Shown here piece by piece: positions 1 to 5,595 of a stretch of DNA of 5,595 nucleotides (within the stretch, counting starts at the first letter, position 1; each line of letters begins with the position of its first letter). Both the position numbers and the translations under genes were made by a program. The notes under the pieces were generated by a model. That model was not told the origin of the DNA. It worked only from the letters and a program-made list of their open reading frames with translations, and made no database searches. Source of the stretch: Nocardioides sp. (GTDB lineage: Bacteria > Actinomycetota > Actinomycetes > Propionibacteriales > Nocardioidaceae); assembly GCA_003519585.1 (NCBI GenBank), contig DOWL01000211.1, positions 1 through 5,595 on the forward strand, in the 5' to 3' direction.

Positions 1-1
1 C

Positions 2-1033
2 CCCGAGGTCGAGGAGGTGCTCGGCGCGCTGAGTCTGATCCTCAACGGCGGCGGGGTGGCGCAGCTCAAGACCATCTCCCAGGAGCTCAACAAGGCCGTC
101 ACCGGTCGCGAGGGCGACGTCCGCTCGGTGCTCACCCAGCTCGACACGTTCAGCGGCACCCTCGACACCAACAAGGCCCAGATCGTCGATGCCATCGAGG
201 CACTCAACCGGCTCGCGGTCTCGGCCCACGAGCAGGAGGGCAACATCGACGCCGCCCTCGACGAGCTGCCCTCGGCCCTCACCAGCATCGACGGGCAGCG
301 ACAGGACCTGGTGCGGATGCTGCAGGCGCTCGACCAGCTCTCCGGCGTCGGCGTCCGGGTGATCCAGGCATCGAAGACCGCGACCGTCGACTCACTGCGC
401 CAGCTGCAGCCGGTGCTCAACCAGCTGGCCGCGTCGGGCGACGACCTGGTCAAGGCCTTCAACGTCTTCTACGCCTACCCGTTCGTCGACGAGGTGGTCG
501 GTCGCGACCCGCAGGTGGCCCGCAACCTGCACATGGGCGACTACACCAACCTCTCCATCACCCTCGAGGTCGACCTGACCAAGCCGGGGCTGCCGACCGA
601 CCCGAGCGACGTACTCCCGACCCAGCTCGACCCCGGGCCGCTGGTCCAGGACGTGCTGGCCTGCATCACCAGCGGCAGCCTGAGCAGCGCCGTCTGCCAG
701 CGGGTGCTGGCCACCCCCGAGGCACTGCTCAAGCTCAAGCAGGTCTGCCAGGAGCCGGGCAACCGCCAGAAGACGGTCTGTGTGCTGGTCAACACCGTGC
801 CAGGGCTCCCCGCGGTGCCCGGGCTGCCGGGCGCCAGCGCCGGCAGCGATCCGCTCGGCGACCTGGGTGACGCCGTGGGCGGTGTCGTCGGGGGCCTCGG
901 CGGCCTGGGCCGCACCGCGCCATGGCCGGACGCCGCACACGGCGGCCCGACGATGGCGCAGCTTCAGTCGGTCTACGACCCGTCGTTGGTCAACCTGCTG
1001 GTGCCCCAACTCGTGACGGGGAAGACGCCGTGA
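2..1033 (+). CDS. Mce family subunit, MceE-like, C-terminal part (5' end outside window)
   Basis: The reading frame is open from the first bases, so the gene begins upstream; 343 residues and the TGA stop are visible. The N-terminal membrane anchor and MlaD/Mce domain are missing. What remains is the long helical region of an Mce protein (residues about 1-155, rich in Leu/Gln/Asp heptad-like stretches), then the aromatic block around YAYPFVDE (157-164) and GDYTNLSITLEVDL (179-192), typical of the D/E-type Mce C-terminal domain. After this come four cysteines (221, 232, 249, 260), a Pro/Gly-rich stretch with PGLP repeats and a short end with YDPSLVNLLVP. The protein should be exported and form part of an Mce conduit for lipids or sterols. 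Its place just before the last Mce subunit suggests the MceE position, which is often a lipoprotein; the signal peptide cannot be seen. The stop overlaps the next start (GTGA), so the two are probably translationally coupled. Family is sure; subunit letter is inference. Confidence 0.9.
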   Translation, partial: PEVEEVLGALSLILNGGGVAQLKTISQELNKAVTGREGDVRSVLTQLDTFSGTLDTNKAQIVDAIEALNRLAVSAHEQEGNIDAALDELPSALTSIDGQRQDLVRMLQALDQLSGVGVRVIQASKTATVDSLRQLQPVLNQLAASGDDLVKAFNVFYAYPFVDEVVGRDPQVARNLHMGDYTNLSITLEVDLTKPGLPTDPSDVLPTQLDPGPLVQDVLACITSGSLSSAVCQRVLATPEALLKLKQVCQEPGNRQKTVCVLVNTVPGLPAVPGLPGASAGSDPLGDLGDAVGGVVGGLGGLGRTAPWPDAAHGGPTMAQLQSVYDPSLVNLLVPQLVTGKTP

Positions 1034-2331
1034 TCACCCGCCGTACCAAGGCTCAGCTCGTGGTCTTCGTGGTCATCACGCTGCTAGGTGTCACCTTCGT
1101 GGGCGCTCGCTACGCGCACCTGGACCGCGCTTTCTATGACGACGACTACACCGTGACCGTCCAGCTCTCCGACTCCGGCGGCATCTTCGCCGGCGGTGAG
1201 GTGACCTATCGCGGCGTCGGGGTGGGGCGGGTGAGCAAACTCGAACTCACCGATGAGGGCGTGGATGTCGCGCTCGACGTCGAGAACTCCTACGACGAGA
1301 TCCCCGCCGACACCCTGGCCGTGGTCGGCAACCGGTCGGCGGTCGGTGAGCAGTACGTCGAGCTCCAGCCGCAGCGCGCCGAGGGCCCCTACCTCCACGA
1401 GGGGTCGGTCATCGAAGCGCGACACACCAAGCTGCCGATCGCCACCGACGCGTTGCTCACGCACCTGTCCGAGACGGTCGGGTCGGTCGACCCGGACTCG
1501 CTCGCCACCACCGTCGACGAACTGGGCGCCGCCTTCGCCGGCAGCGGCGAGGACCTGCAGCAGATCATCGACTCCGGCAACTCCTTCATCGGCACCGCCA
1601 ACGACAACTTCGACCTCACCACCGACCTGATCCGCGACAGCAACACCGTGCTGCACGGGCAGATCGCGTCCGAGTCGGCGATCCGCAACTTCAGTGCGCA
1701 ACTCCAAGCGTTCAGCAGCGTGCTCGCCGGCGCCGACCCCGATCTGCGCGACCTCATCGACACCGGGGGTGTCGCGGCCACCCAGCTGCGGACCTTCCTC
1801 GAGGACAACCGCGTCGAGCTCGGCGATCTCATCAACAACCTGGTCACCACCGGCGACATCGTGGTCAAGCACCTCGACGGCATCAAGCAGGTGCTCGTCC
1901 TCTACCCCTACGTCGTCGAGGGCGGCTTCACCGTGGTCTCCAAGACCCGCGAGACCGGGCTGTACGACGCCCACTTCGGTCTCGTCCTCACCACGCAGCC
2001 GGTCTGCCACCAGGGCTACCAGGGCACCGACACCCGGCCTCCGCAGGACGGCTCGAACCGGCCGATGAACCTCGACGCCCGCTGCACGGAGGACGCGTCG
2101 CACACCAGTGCCCGCGGCGCCCAGCACGCCGCGGAGCGAGCCCCGGCGGCCTACACCGACCAACCGGTCGTGGCCGCCTACGACCCGGCCACCGGCGAGC
2201 TGACCTGGGGAGACCCGGCCGCGCGCGGGGACGGTGGCCACCGATCGACGGGTACCACCACCCCGTCCACCCGAGAAGAGGAGTCCTGGAGATGGCTGTT
2301 CCTCCAGCCGTTGACGTCGCCCCAGTCGTGA
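1030..2331 (+). CDS. Mce family subunit, MceF-like (last subunit of the mce series)
   Basis: This 433-residue protein has the full Mce layout. A membrane anchor lies at about residues 8-28, after a basic N-terminus (MITRRTK). The MlaD/Mce domain spans about 40-114, from YTVTVQLSDSGG to GEQYVELQP, with the usual RGVGVGRV turn. A long helical region runs to about 285, followed by VLVLYPYVVEGGF (288-300) and DAHFGLVL (313-320), a signature of F-type Mce proteins. Cysteines occur at 326 and 352, and YDPATG lies near the end. The GTG start is chosen because it overlaps the previous stop (GTGA), has GGGGAAG five bases upstream, and puts the anchor at the N-terminus; in-frame codons before it fall inside the preceding gene. 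The product should be anchored in the cytoplasmic membrane with the Mce domain outside, assembling with the other subunits into a lipid conduit. The last 13 codons overlap the next gene, and the tail after about residue 395 is low-complexity and probably poorly conserved. Confidence 0.93.
   Translation: MITRRTKAQLVVFVVITLLGVTFVGARYAHLDRAFYDDDYTVTVQLSDSGGIFAGGEVTYRGVGVGRVSKLELTDEGVDVALDVENSYDEIPADTLAVVGNRSAVGEQYVELQPQRAEGPYLHEGSVIEARHTKLPIATDALLTHLSETVGSVDPDSLATTVDELGAAFAGSGEDLQQIIDSGNSFIGTANDNFDLTTDLIRDSNTVLHGQIASESAIRNFSAQLQAFSSVLAGADPDLRDLIDTGGVAATQLRTFLEDNRVELGDLINNLVTTGDIVVKHLDGIKQVLVLYPYVVEGGFTVVSKTRETGLYDAHFGLVLTTQPVCHQGYQGTDTRPPQDGSNRPMNLDARCTEDASHTSARGAQHAAERAPAAYTDQPVVAAYDPATGELTWGDPAARGDGGHRSTGTTTPSTREEESWRWLFLQPLTSPQS
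2274..2283 (+). promoter_or_regulatory. Strong ribosome binding site inside the MceF-like gene
   Basis: AGAAGAGGAG lies eight bases before ATG 2292 and within the MceF-like coding sequence. It is the strongest purine-rich site in the operon and favours the ATG over the in-frame GTG at 2328 as start of the Mce-associated gene. Confidence 0.65.
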
Positions 2332-3032
2332 CGTCGACGACCGAACCGCAGACCGAGCCGTTGGTCGATCCGACCGGCGCCGGGGCCCCCCCGAGTGCTG
2401 CCCCGCGTCCGGCGCGGACCCTGCGGCTGGCGCTGCTGGTCGCGCTGCTGGCGCTCCTGCTCGCCGGCACCGCGGCGGTCGTCCACCTCGCCTCCACCCG
2501 CCCGGTGCCGGCGCTGGGCATCCAGGGCGAGCAGGCAGCGCTGCAGTCCGAACGTGAGTCCGCGATGGCCCAGGCCGAGCAGTTCCTGCTCCGTATCAAC
2601 ACCTACGGGCCGGAGTTGCTGGAGGGCGAGACGATGCCGCAGTACCGCGACCTCGTCGAGGAGGTCATCACCGCCAAGTTCGCCGCCGACTTCGAGAAGA
2701 ACGCGCCGTTGGCCGAGGCCACGGTCAAGCAGGCCGGCGTCGGTCGGAGCGCGCAGGTCTACAGCACCGGCGTCTCGGCGATCGACGACGACTCCGCCAC
2801 CGCGCTGGTGGCGGGCTCCTTCACCCAGTCCTACCCGGCCAGCCAGGGGTCGAAGGAGCGTGTCGACACCGAGCCCGCGCCGTTCCGGGTCCAGGTGAGC
2901 CTGGTCAAGATCAAGGGGCAGTGGCTCGTCGACGACTTCACCCCGCTCACCGGCGACACGCAGGACCAGCCCGGTGGCGGCCAGCAATCCGGCGGGCTCG
3001 GCTCCACCCCGACCCAGGGAGCGACCCCGTGA
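2292..3032 (+). CDS. Mce-associated single-pass membrane protein
   Basis: The 246-residue protein begins with a Pro/Thr/Ala-rich, presumably disordered segment (1-40). One hydrophobic helix follows at about 43-68, after RPARTLR, which predicts N-in/C-out topology. The outer domain (about 75-218) contains a helix with QSERESAMAQAEQFLL, the block GETMPQYRDLVEEVIT, and a C-terminal strand ending QWLVDDFTPL (210-219). This is the pattern of Mce-associated (Mas/Mam-type) proteins, which resemble an NTF2-like fold and accompany MceF in actinobacterial operons; they are thought to stabilise the Mce complex. A Gly/Gln/Thr-rich tail ends the protein. The ATG at 2292 is preferred because AGAAGAGGAG lies eight bases upstream; it places the start 40 bases inside the MceF-like gene. 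An in-frame GTG at 2328 overlaps the MceF stop (GTGA) as at the other junctions, and would give 234 residues. The role is inferred from family and position. Confidence 0.88.
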   Translation: MAVPPAVDVAPVVTSTTEPQTEPLVDPTGAGAPPSAAPRPARTLRLALLVALLALLLAGTAAVVHLASTRPVPALGIQGEQAALQSERESAMAQAEQFLLRINTYGPELLEGETMPQYRDLVEEVITAKFAADFEKNAPLAEATVKQAGVGRSAQVYSTGVSAIDDDSATALVAGSFTQSYPASQGSKERVDTEPAPFRVQVSLVKIKGQWLVDDFTPLTGDTQDQPGGGQQSGGLGSTPTQGATP

Positions 3033-3835
3033 TCCCCACCGTGACCGGCGCCGCCACCCGTACCACGAGCTCGGCTGCGGCCCCCACCTGGTACGACCTG
3101 CTCGGCGTCGAGGTCGACGCCGGCGCCGACGAGATCCGGACCGCATGGAAGTCGGCCATCGCCGACCTCGACCCGGGAGATCGTCGGTTCCGCGTCCTCA
3201 ACGAGGCTGCCGAGGCACTGCTCGACCCGGCCCGGCGGGCGGCGTACGACGACACGCTCGAGCCGACGGTGGCTGAGGTGCGAGGCGCGCCAGCGGCGAG
3301 CCTCGAAGCCTCCCAAGCCGAGGCAGCCGTGCCGACCAGGGCCCGACGCCCGGTGCCCGCGTGGTTGCTGGCCGCGCTCGCCGTCCTCGTGGCGCTGCTG
3401 GTGGCGGCCGCCGGCTACCTCGCGACCCAGCCCTCCGACGCAGCCATCGCCGACGGCACCGGCGAGGCGCAGGGCGCGGCGGAGCAGGCGGTGACCACGA
3501 TCCTGTCCTACGACTACCGCCACCTCGACCAGGACCAGGCGGCTTCGGGCGAGCTGATGACGCCGGCGTACCGGAAGAAGTACGACGCCCTGTTCTCTCA
3601 GATCGCCGCCAACGCGCCGGACCTCAAAGCCGTGGTGACCGCGCAGGTCGTGGCCTCCGGGATCGTCCGGTCGGGGGAGGACCGGGTGCAGGTGCAGATC
3701 TTCGTCAACCGCCCGACGCTGCGCAAGGACCTGACCGAACCCCAGGTCTACCGCGACCAGGTGGTGCTCACCATGGAGCGCTCCGGAGACCAGTGGTTGG
3801 TCGACGACATGGACACCAACAATCTCGGATCTTGA
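3029..3835 (+). CDS. J-domain-like / Mce-associated fusion membrane protein
   Basis: The 268-residue protein has three parts. Residues about 20-77 look like a J-domain: helix I WYDLLGV, helix II DEIRTAWKSAIADL, and helix III with RFRVLNEAAEALLDP followed by ARRAAYDDTL, which match the conserved ends of DnaJ domains. The HPD motif is absent: the loop reads ADLDPGDRR and is shortened. An Ala/Glu linker and a basic stretch (RARR, 104-107) lead to a membrane helix at about 111-133, so the J-like part should be cytoplasmic. Residues about 145-262 are an Mce-associated domain, with SYDYRHLDQD, PAYRKKYDALF and the closing DQWLVDD (254-260) also seen in the gene upstream. The GTG start overlaps the previous stop (GTGA), with AGGGAG seven bases before it; GTG 3041 is an in-frame alternative. 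Without HPD it should not stimulate DnaK ATPase; a docking role inside the cell is an inference. It is the last gene of the operon. Confidence 0.88.
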   Translation: MIPTVTGAATRTTSSAAAPTWYDLLGVEVDAGADEIRTAWKSAIADLDPGDRRFRVLNEAAEALLDPARRAAYDDTLEPTVAEVRGAPAASLEASQAEAAVPTRARRPVPAWLLAALAVLVALLVAAAGYLATQPSDAAIADGTGEAQGAAEQAVTTILSYDYRHLDQDQAASGELMTPAYRKKYDALFSQIAANAPDLKAVVTAQVVASGIVRSGEDRVQVQIFVNRPTLRKDLTEPQVYRDQVVLTMERSGDQWLVDDMDTNNLGS

Positions 3836-3868
3836 CCCTCGTGAGTTTCGGACCCGAGCCCATGGCGA

Positions 3869-3963
3869 CGCTCGCTCCGCTTCGCGGGCTTCGCAGTCCA
3901 TCGTGGCCGCCGGACAGTCGCGGGCGCGGGCTTCGCCGGATGGGCGCGCTCGCTCCGCTCGCG
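3869..3963. repeat. Repeat-like intergenic element with internally duplicated segments
   Basis: A CGCTCGCTCCGC(T)TCGCG segment occurs twice (3869-3886 and 3947-3963, the first with one extra T). CGCGGGCTTCGC also occurs twice (3883-3894 and 3925-3936), as does CGCCGGA (3908-3914 and 3934-3940), all in direct orientation. The composition differs from both the coding DNA and the rpoB leader. It looks like a dispersed actinobacterial intergenic repeat, but other copies cannot be seen within this window, so that identity is inference. Confidence 0.45.
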
Positions 3964-4072
3964 AACCACTCCCGGGCGAGGTGTCACGAGAGGCATCGTC
4001 GTAGACGTCGGCGCCGCCAACGAATTGGGCGACACCCTGGCGCTCGGCGTTTGCATCGGCGCAGGTCAGCGC

Positions 4073-4094
4073 GGGTGTGGACCGCGCCACGCCC
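4073..4094 (+). terminator. Stem-loop, possible terminator of the mce transcript
   Basis: GGGTGTGG (4073-4080) pairs with CCACGCCC (4087-4094), giving eight base pairs with one G-T wobble around a six-base loop. This is the strongest local hairpin I found between the operon and rpoB. There is no T-run after it (CCAGAATCGG follows) and it lies about 240 bases beyond the last stop codon, so a terminating role is uncertain. High-GC actinobacteria do use stems without T-tracts. Confidence 0.3.
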
Positions 4095-4114
4095 CCAGAA
4101 TCGGCCCGAAGTGC

Positions 4115-4143
4115 TTGACCTGAGCCTCGGCAGCACCGACACT
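4115..4143 (+). promoter_or_regulatory. Weak candidate promoter (TTGACC-17-GACACT)
   Basis: A good -35 box TTGACC (4115-4120) is followed after 17 bases by GACACT (4138-4143), a poor -10 box that keeps the A at position 2 and the final T. The -10 lies in the inverted repeat CACCG/CGGTG (4134-4148). It could be a second, upstream rpoB promoter; the one at 4179 is better. Confidence 0.25.
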
Positions 4144-4159
4144 CGGTGAACGCCATAGG

Positions 4160-4198
4160 GATCAGCCGTGGCGCGGTCTTGATGGCTGCCCGCTGATC
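4160..4198. promoter_or_regulatory. Inverted repeat around the rpoB -35 box, candidate operator
   Basis: GATCAGC (4160-4166) and GCTGATC (4192-4198) are a perfect 7-bp inverted repeat separated by 25 bases. The half-sites lie 32 bp apart centre to centre, about three helical turns, so they face the same side of the DNA. One is upstream of the -35 hexamer and the other is in the spacer just before the -10. That placement suits a dimeric regulator, but no regulator is identified and chance cannot be excluded. Confidence 0.35.
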
Positions 4199-4207
4199 GG
4201 CTATCGT
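4179..4207 (+). promoter_or_regulatory. Main candidate promoter of rpoB
   Basis: TTGATG (4179-4184) and TATCGT (4202-4207) are separated by exactly 17 bases and match the -35 and -10 consensus of the housekeeping sigma factor (RpoD/HrdB/SigA type) at the key positions (TTGA; TA and final T). Transcription would begin near 4214, leaving a leader of about 95 nt before the rpoB start. It is the best such pair in the intergenic region and lies directly before rpoB. Confidence 0.65.
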
Positions 4208-4229
4208 AGGTCCTTGCGCCTGCCCTCAA

Positions 4230-4301
4230 ATGCGCTTCGCTCTGCCCGGAAGGGCGATTCAGTGGTGGTCGGGCCGCATCTCCGCTCACGAGCCCGCATG
4301 A
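4230..4301 (+). CDS. Possible 23-codon leader peptide upstream of rpoB
   Basis: An ATG at 4230 opens 23 codons (beginning MRFALPGRAIQWWSG, ending SAHEPA) and stops with TGA at 4299-4301, nine bases before the rpoB TTG and in the same frame. The TGA overlaps the rpoB Shine-Dalgarno GAGGA (4300-4304), so ribosomes finishing here could re-initiate at rpoB. Two adjacent Trp codons (4263-4268) are notable in so short an ORF. There is no good ribosome binding site before the ATG, which would lie only about 16 nt from the predicted transcript start. It may be chance. Confidence 0.2.
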   Translation: MRFALPGRAIQWWSGRISAHEPA

Positions 4302-4304
4302 GGA
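4300..4304 (+). promoter_or_regulatory. Ribosome binding site of rpoB
   Basis: GAGGA is followed by six bases and then TTG at 4311. An in-frame TGA at 4299-4301 and the absence of any ATG or GTG between it and the conserved RISFAKI block make the TTG the only sensible start. Confidence 0.75.
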
Positions 4305-4310
4305 CAACTC

Positions 4311-5595
4311 TTGGCCGCGCGCACCGCCTCCCGCACGTCCGCACATAGCAACTCCCGCCGCATCTCCTTCGCGAAGATCCACGAGCCGCTCGAAGTCCCG
4401 CAGCTCCTCTCCCTCCAGACCAGCAGTTTCGACTGGCTGATCGGCAACGAGGGCTGGGACCGGACCGTCGAACGACGCCGCGCCGAGGGCGAGGACGTCT
4501 CCAGCAAGTCCGGTCTCCAGGAGATCTTCGAGGAGATCTCCCCGATCGAGGACTTCTCCGAGACGATGTCGCTCTCGTTCGAGAACCCGGTCTTCTATGA
4601 CCCGAAGTACACCGTCGACGAGTGCAAGGAGAAGGACTTCACCTACTCCGCGCCGCTCTACGTCTCGGCGGAGTTCACCAACAACGACACCGGTGAGATC
4701 AAGGGCCAGACGGTCTTCATGGGCGACTTCCCGCTCATGACCGACAAGGGCACCTTCATCATCAACGGCACCGAGCGGGTCGTCGTCTCCCAGCTGGTCC
4801 GCTCGCCCGGCGTCTACTTCGAGCGCACCGCCGACAAGACCTCCGACAAGGACATCTACACCGCCAAGCTGATCCCCAGCCGCGGTGCCTGGCTGGAGTT
4901 CGAGATCGACAAGCGCGACATGGTCGGCGTCCGCCTCGACCGCAAGCGCAAGCAGAACGTCACGGTGCTGCTCAAGGCGCTCGGGATGACCATCGAGGAC
5001 ATCCGCCGCGAGTTCGCCGACCCCAACAGCACCGAGGGCCGGGCCTACGAGTCCATCGAGCTCACGCTCGAGAAGGACCACACCCAGGCCGAGGACGACG
5101 CGCTGCTCGACATCTACCGCAAGCTGCGCCCGGGTGAGCCGCCCACACGCGAGGCCGCGCAGACGCTGCTCAACAACTACTACTTCAACCCCAAGCGCTA
5201 CGACCTCGCCAAGGTCGGCCGCTACAAGGTCAACAAGAAGCTCGGCCAGGCCGAGGCCTTCGACCAGCAGACGCTGACGCTGGCCGACGTCGTCGCGGCC
5301 ATCCGCTACATCGTGGCCCTGCACGACGGCCAGGCCCAGATCGAGTCCGCCCAGGGCACGATCGAGATCTCGGCCGACGACATCGACCACTTCGGCAACC
5401 GCCGGATGCGCACGGTCGGCGAGCTGATCCAGAACCAGCTCCGCACCGGCCTGGCCCGGATGGAGCGGGTCGTCCGCGAGCGGATGACGACTCAGGACGT
5501 CGAGGCGATCACGCCGCAGTCCCTGATCAACATCCGTCCGGTCGTCGCGGCGCTGAAGGAGTTCTTCGGCACCTCGCAGCTCTCGCAGTTCATGG
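4311..5595 (+). CDS. rpoB: DNA-directed RNA polymerase beta subunit (3' end outside window)
   Basis: The 428 visible codons are the N-terminal third of RpoB, the subunit that with beta' forms the catalytic cleft of RNA polymerase and binds rifampicin. Landmarks in order: [15 protein letters not shown] (16-30), [14 protein letters not shown] (77-90), [20 protein letters not shown] (131-150), [20 protein letters not shown] (151-170), [16 protein letters not shown] (188-203), LRPGEPPT (272-279), [18 protein letters not shown] (295-312) and [11 protein letters not shown] (418-428). The last block opens the rifampicin-resistance-determining region and is wild type as far as it goes; the key Asp, His and Ser sites lie beyond the window. 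The protein aligns by eye with the M. tuberculosis and Streptomyces proteins, which also start at TTG with a short variable N-terminus. The frame is intact. The gene is normally co-transcribed with rpoC, which would follow. Expression is likely driven from the promoter at 4179, possibly with read-through from the mce operon. Confidence 0.98.
   Translation, partial: MAARTASRTSAHSNSRRISFAKIHEPLEVPQLLSLQTSSFDWLIGNEGWDRTVERRRAEGEDVSSKSGLQEIFEEISPIEDFSETMSLSFENPVFYDPKYTVDECKEKDFTYSAPLYVSAEFTNNDTGEIKGQTVFMGDFPLMTDKGTFIINGTERVVVSQLVRSPGVYFERTADKTSDKDIYTAKLIPSRGAWLEFEIDKRDMVGVRLDRKRKQNVTVLLKALGMTIEDIRREFADPNSTEGRAYESIELTLEKDHTQAEDDALLDIYRKLRPGEPPTREAAQTLLNNYYFNPKRYDLAKVGRYKVNKKLGQAEAFDQQTLTLADVVAAIRYIVALHDGQAQIESAQGTIEISADDIDHFGNRRMRTVGELIQNQLRTGLARMERVVRERMTTQDVEAITPQSLINIRPVVAALKEFFGTSQLSQFM

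Larger units (their letters stand above)
3836..4310. other. Non-coding region between the mce operon and rpoB
   Basis: These 475 bases contain no gene I can support. From the mce side they hold a repeat-like element (3869-3963), about 100 bases without clear signals, a hairpin (4073-4094), a weak promoter-like pair (4115-4143) with a small inverted repeat CACCG/CGGTG (4134-4148), the main rpoB promoter (4179-4207) and the rpoB leader. Open frames exist on both strands, but none has a convincing start, ribosome binding site or recognisable protein. No stem followed by a T-run was found. Confidence 0.75.
4214..4310 (+). other. rpoB 5' leader with competing short stems
   Basis: A local hairpin, TGCCC (4243-4247)/GGGCG (4252-4256), closes on a GGAA (GNRA-type) tetraloop. 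The earlier segment TGCCCT (4221-4226) can instead pair with AGGGCG (4251-4256), so the two are mutually exclusive. Further on, CGGGC (4270-4274) can pair with GCCCG (4292-4296), close to the ribosome binding site. The stems are short and folding was judged by eye. The exact 5' end depends on the inferred promoter. Confidence 0.35.

Noticed and set aside
1084..2241. A 385-codon open frame on the minus strand opposite the MceF-like gene
   Set aside because: Biased composition with no domain; mirrors the codon use of the Mce gene.
2382..2392. GGGG followed by seven C's as a possible frameshift site
   Set aside because: The frame is continuous across it and the protein makes sense on both sides; nothing suggests programmed slippage.
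3824..3858. CTCGG/CCGAG pairing around the stop of the last mce-operon gene as a terminator
   Set aside because: Only five base pairs with a 25-base loop and no T-run.
3980..4036. GGTGTC/GACACC inverted repeat
   Set aside because: Six pairs across 45 bases; expected by chance in GC-rich DNA.
3845..4120. About 92 codons open in the frame of the J-like gene beyond its stop, with coding-like third positions around 3992-4060
   Set aside because: Two stop codons (3833 and 3842) separate it from the gene, there is no ATG or GTG start or ribosome site, half of it is the repeat element, and the peptide is not recognisable. It could be a gene remnant, but I cannot support that.
3836..4310. tRNA, CRISPR array or insertion sequence in the gap
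   Set aside because: No tRNA T-loop motif, no regularly spaced repeats and no transposase or terminal inverted repeats were seen.
4298..4348. ATG at 4298 opening a 16-codon frame across the rpoB start
   Set aside because: Out of frame with rpoB, no good ribosome site, and the frame ends at once; most likely chance.
3984..5390. A 468-codon open frame on the minus strand opposite rpoB
   Set aside because: Its frame is open only because of strong third-position G/C in rpoB; the product is a Val/Leu/Asp/Gly-rich shadow with no recognisable domain, and rpoB on the + strand is certain.

Overview
The window is high-GC DNA (strong G/C preference at third codon positions) from an actinobacterium, most likely close to Nocardioides. 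The RpoB N-terminus is clearly actinobacterial, and an Mce lipid-uptake cluster sits just upstream. The genus-level placement is inference from protein style and layout, not from a search.

Positions 1-3835 hold the end of an mce operon on the + strand, four genes packed without gaps: the C-terminal 343 residues of a penultimate (MceE-like) Mce subunit, a complete final (MceF-like) subunit, a single-pass Mce-associated membrane protein, and a second Mce-associated membrane protein with a degenerate J-domain (no HPD) fused to its cytoplasmic N-terminus. Mce subunits are thought to form a conduit for lipids or sterols across the envelope, powered by an ABC transporter with the ATPase MceG (Mkl). 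In Mycobacterium tuberculosis mkl (Rv0655) lies between rplL and rpoB, so an mce operon against rpoB fits a known neighbourhood.

Positions 3836-4310 are non-coding. The first part contains a repeat-like element of about 95 bp with internally repeated segments, and the middle has one good hairpin at 4073-4094. The end carries a convincing promoter (TTGATG, 17 bp, TATCGT), a 7-bp inverted repeat bracketing its -35 box, and a leader of about 95 nt. The leader has a possible 23-codon upstream ORF whose stop overlaps the rpoB Shine-Dalgarno. I saw no classic U-tract terminator between the mce genes and rpoB.

From 4311 to the end is rpoB, starting at TTG and running off the window after 428 codons, inside the rifampicin-resistance-determining region. 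The most distinctive item is the J-like/Mce-associated fusion. The most interesting regulatory item is the rpoB promoter and leader.
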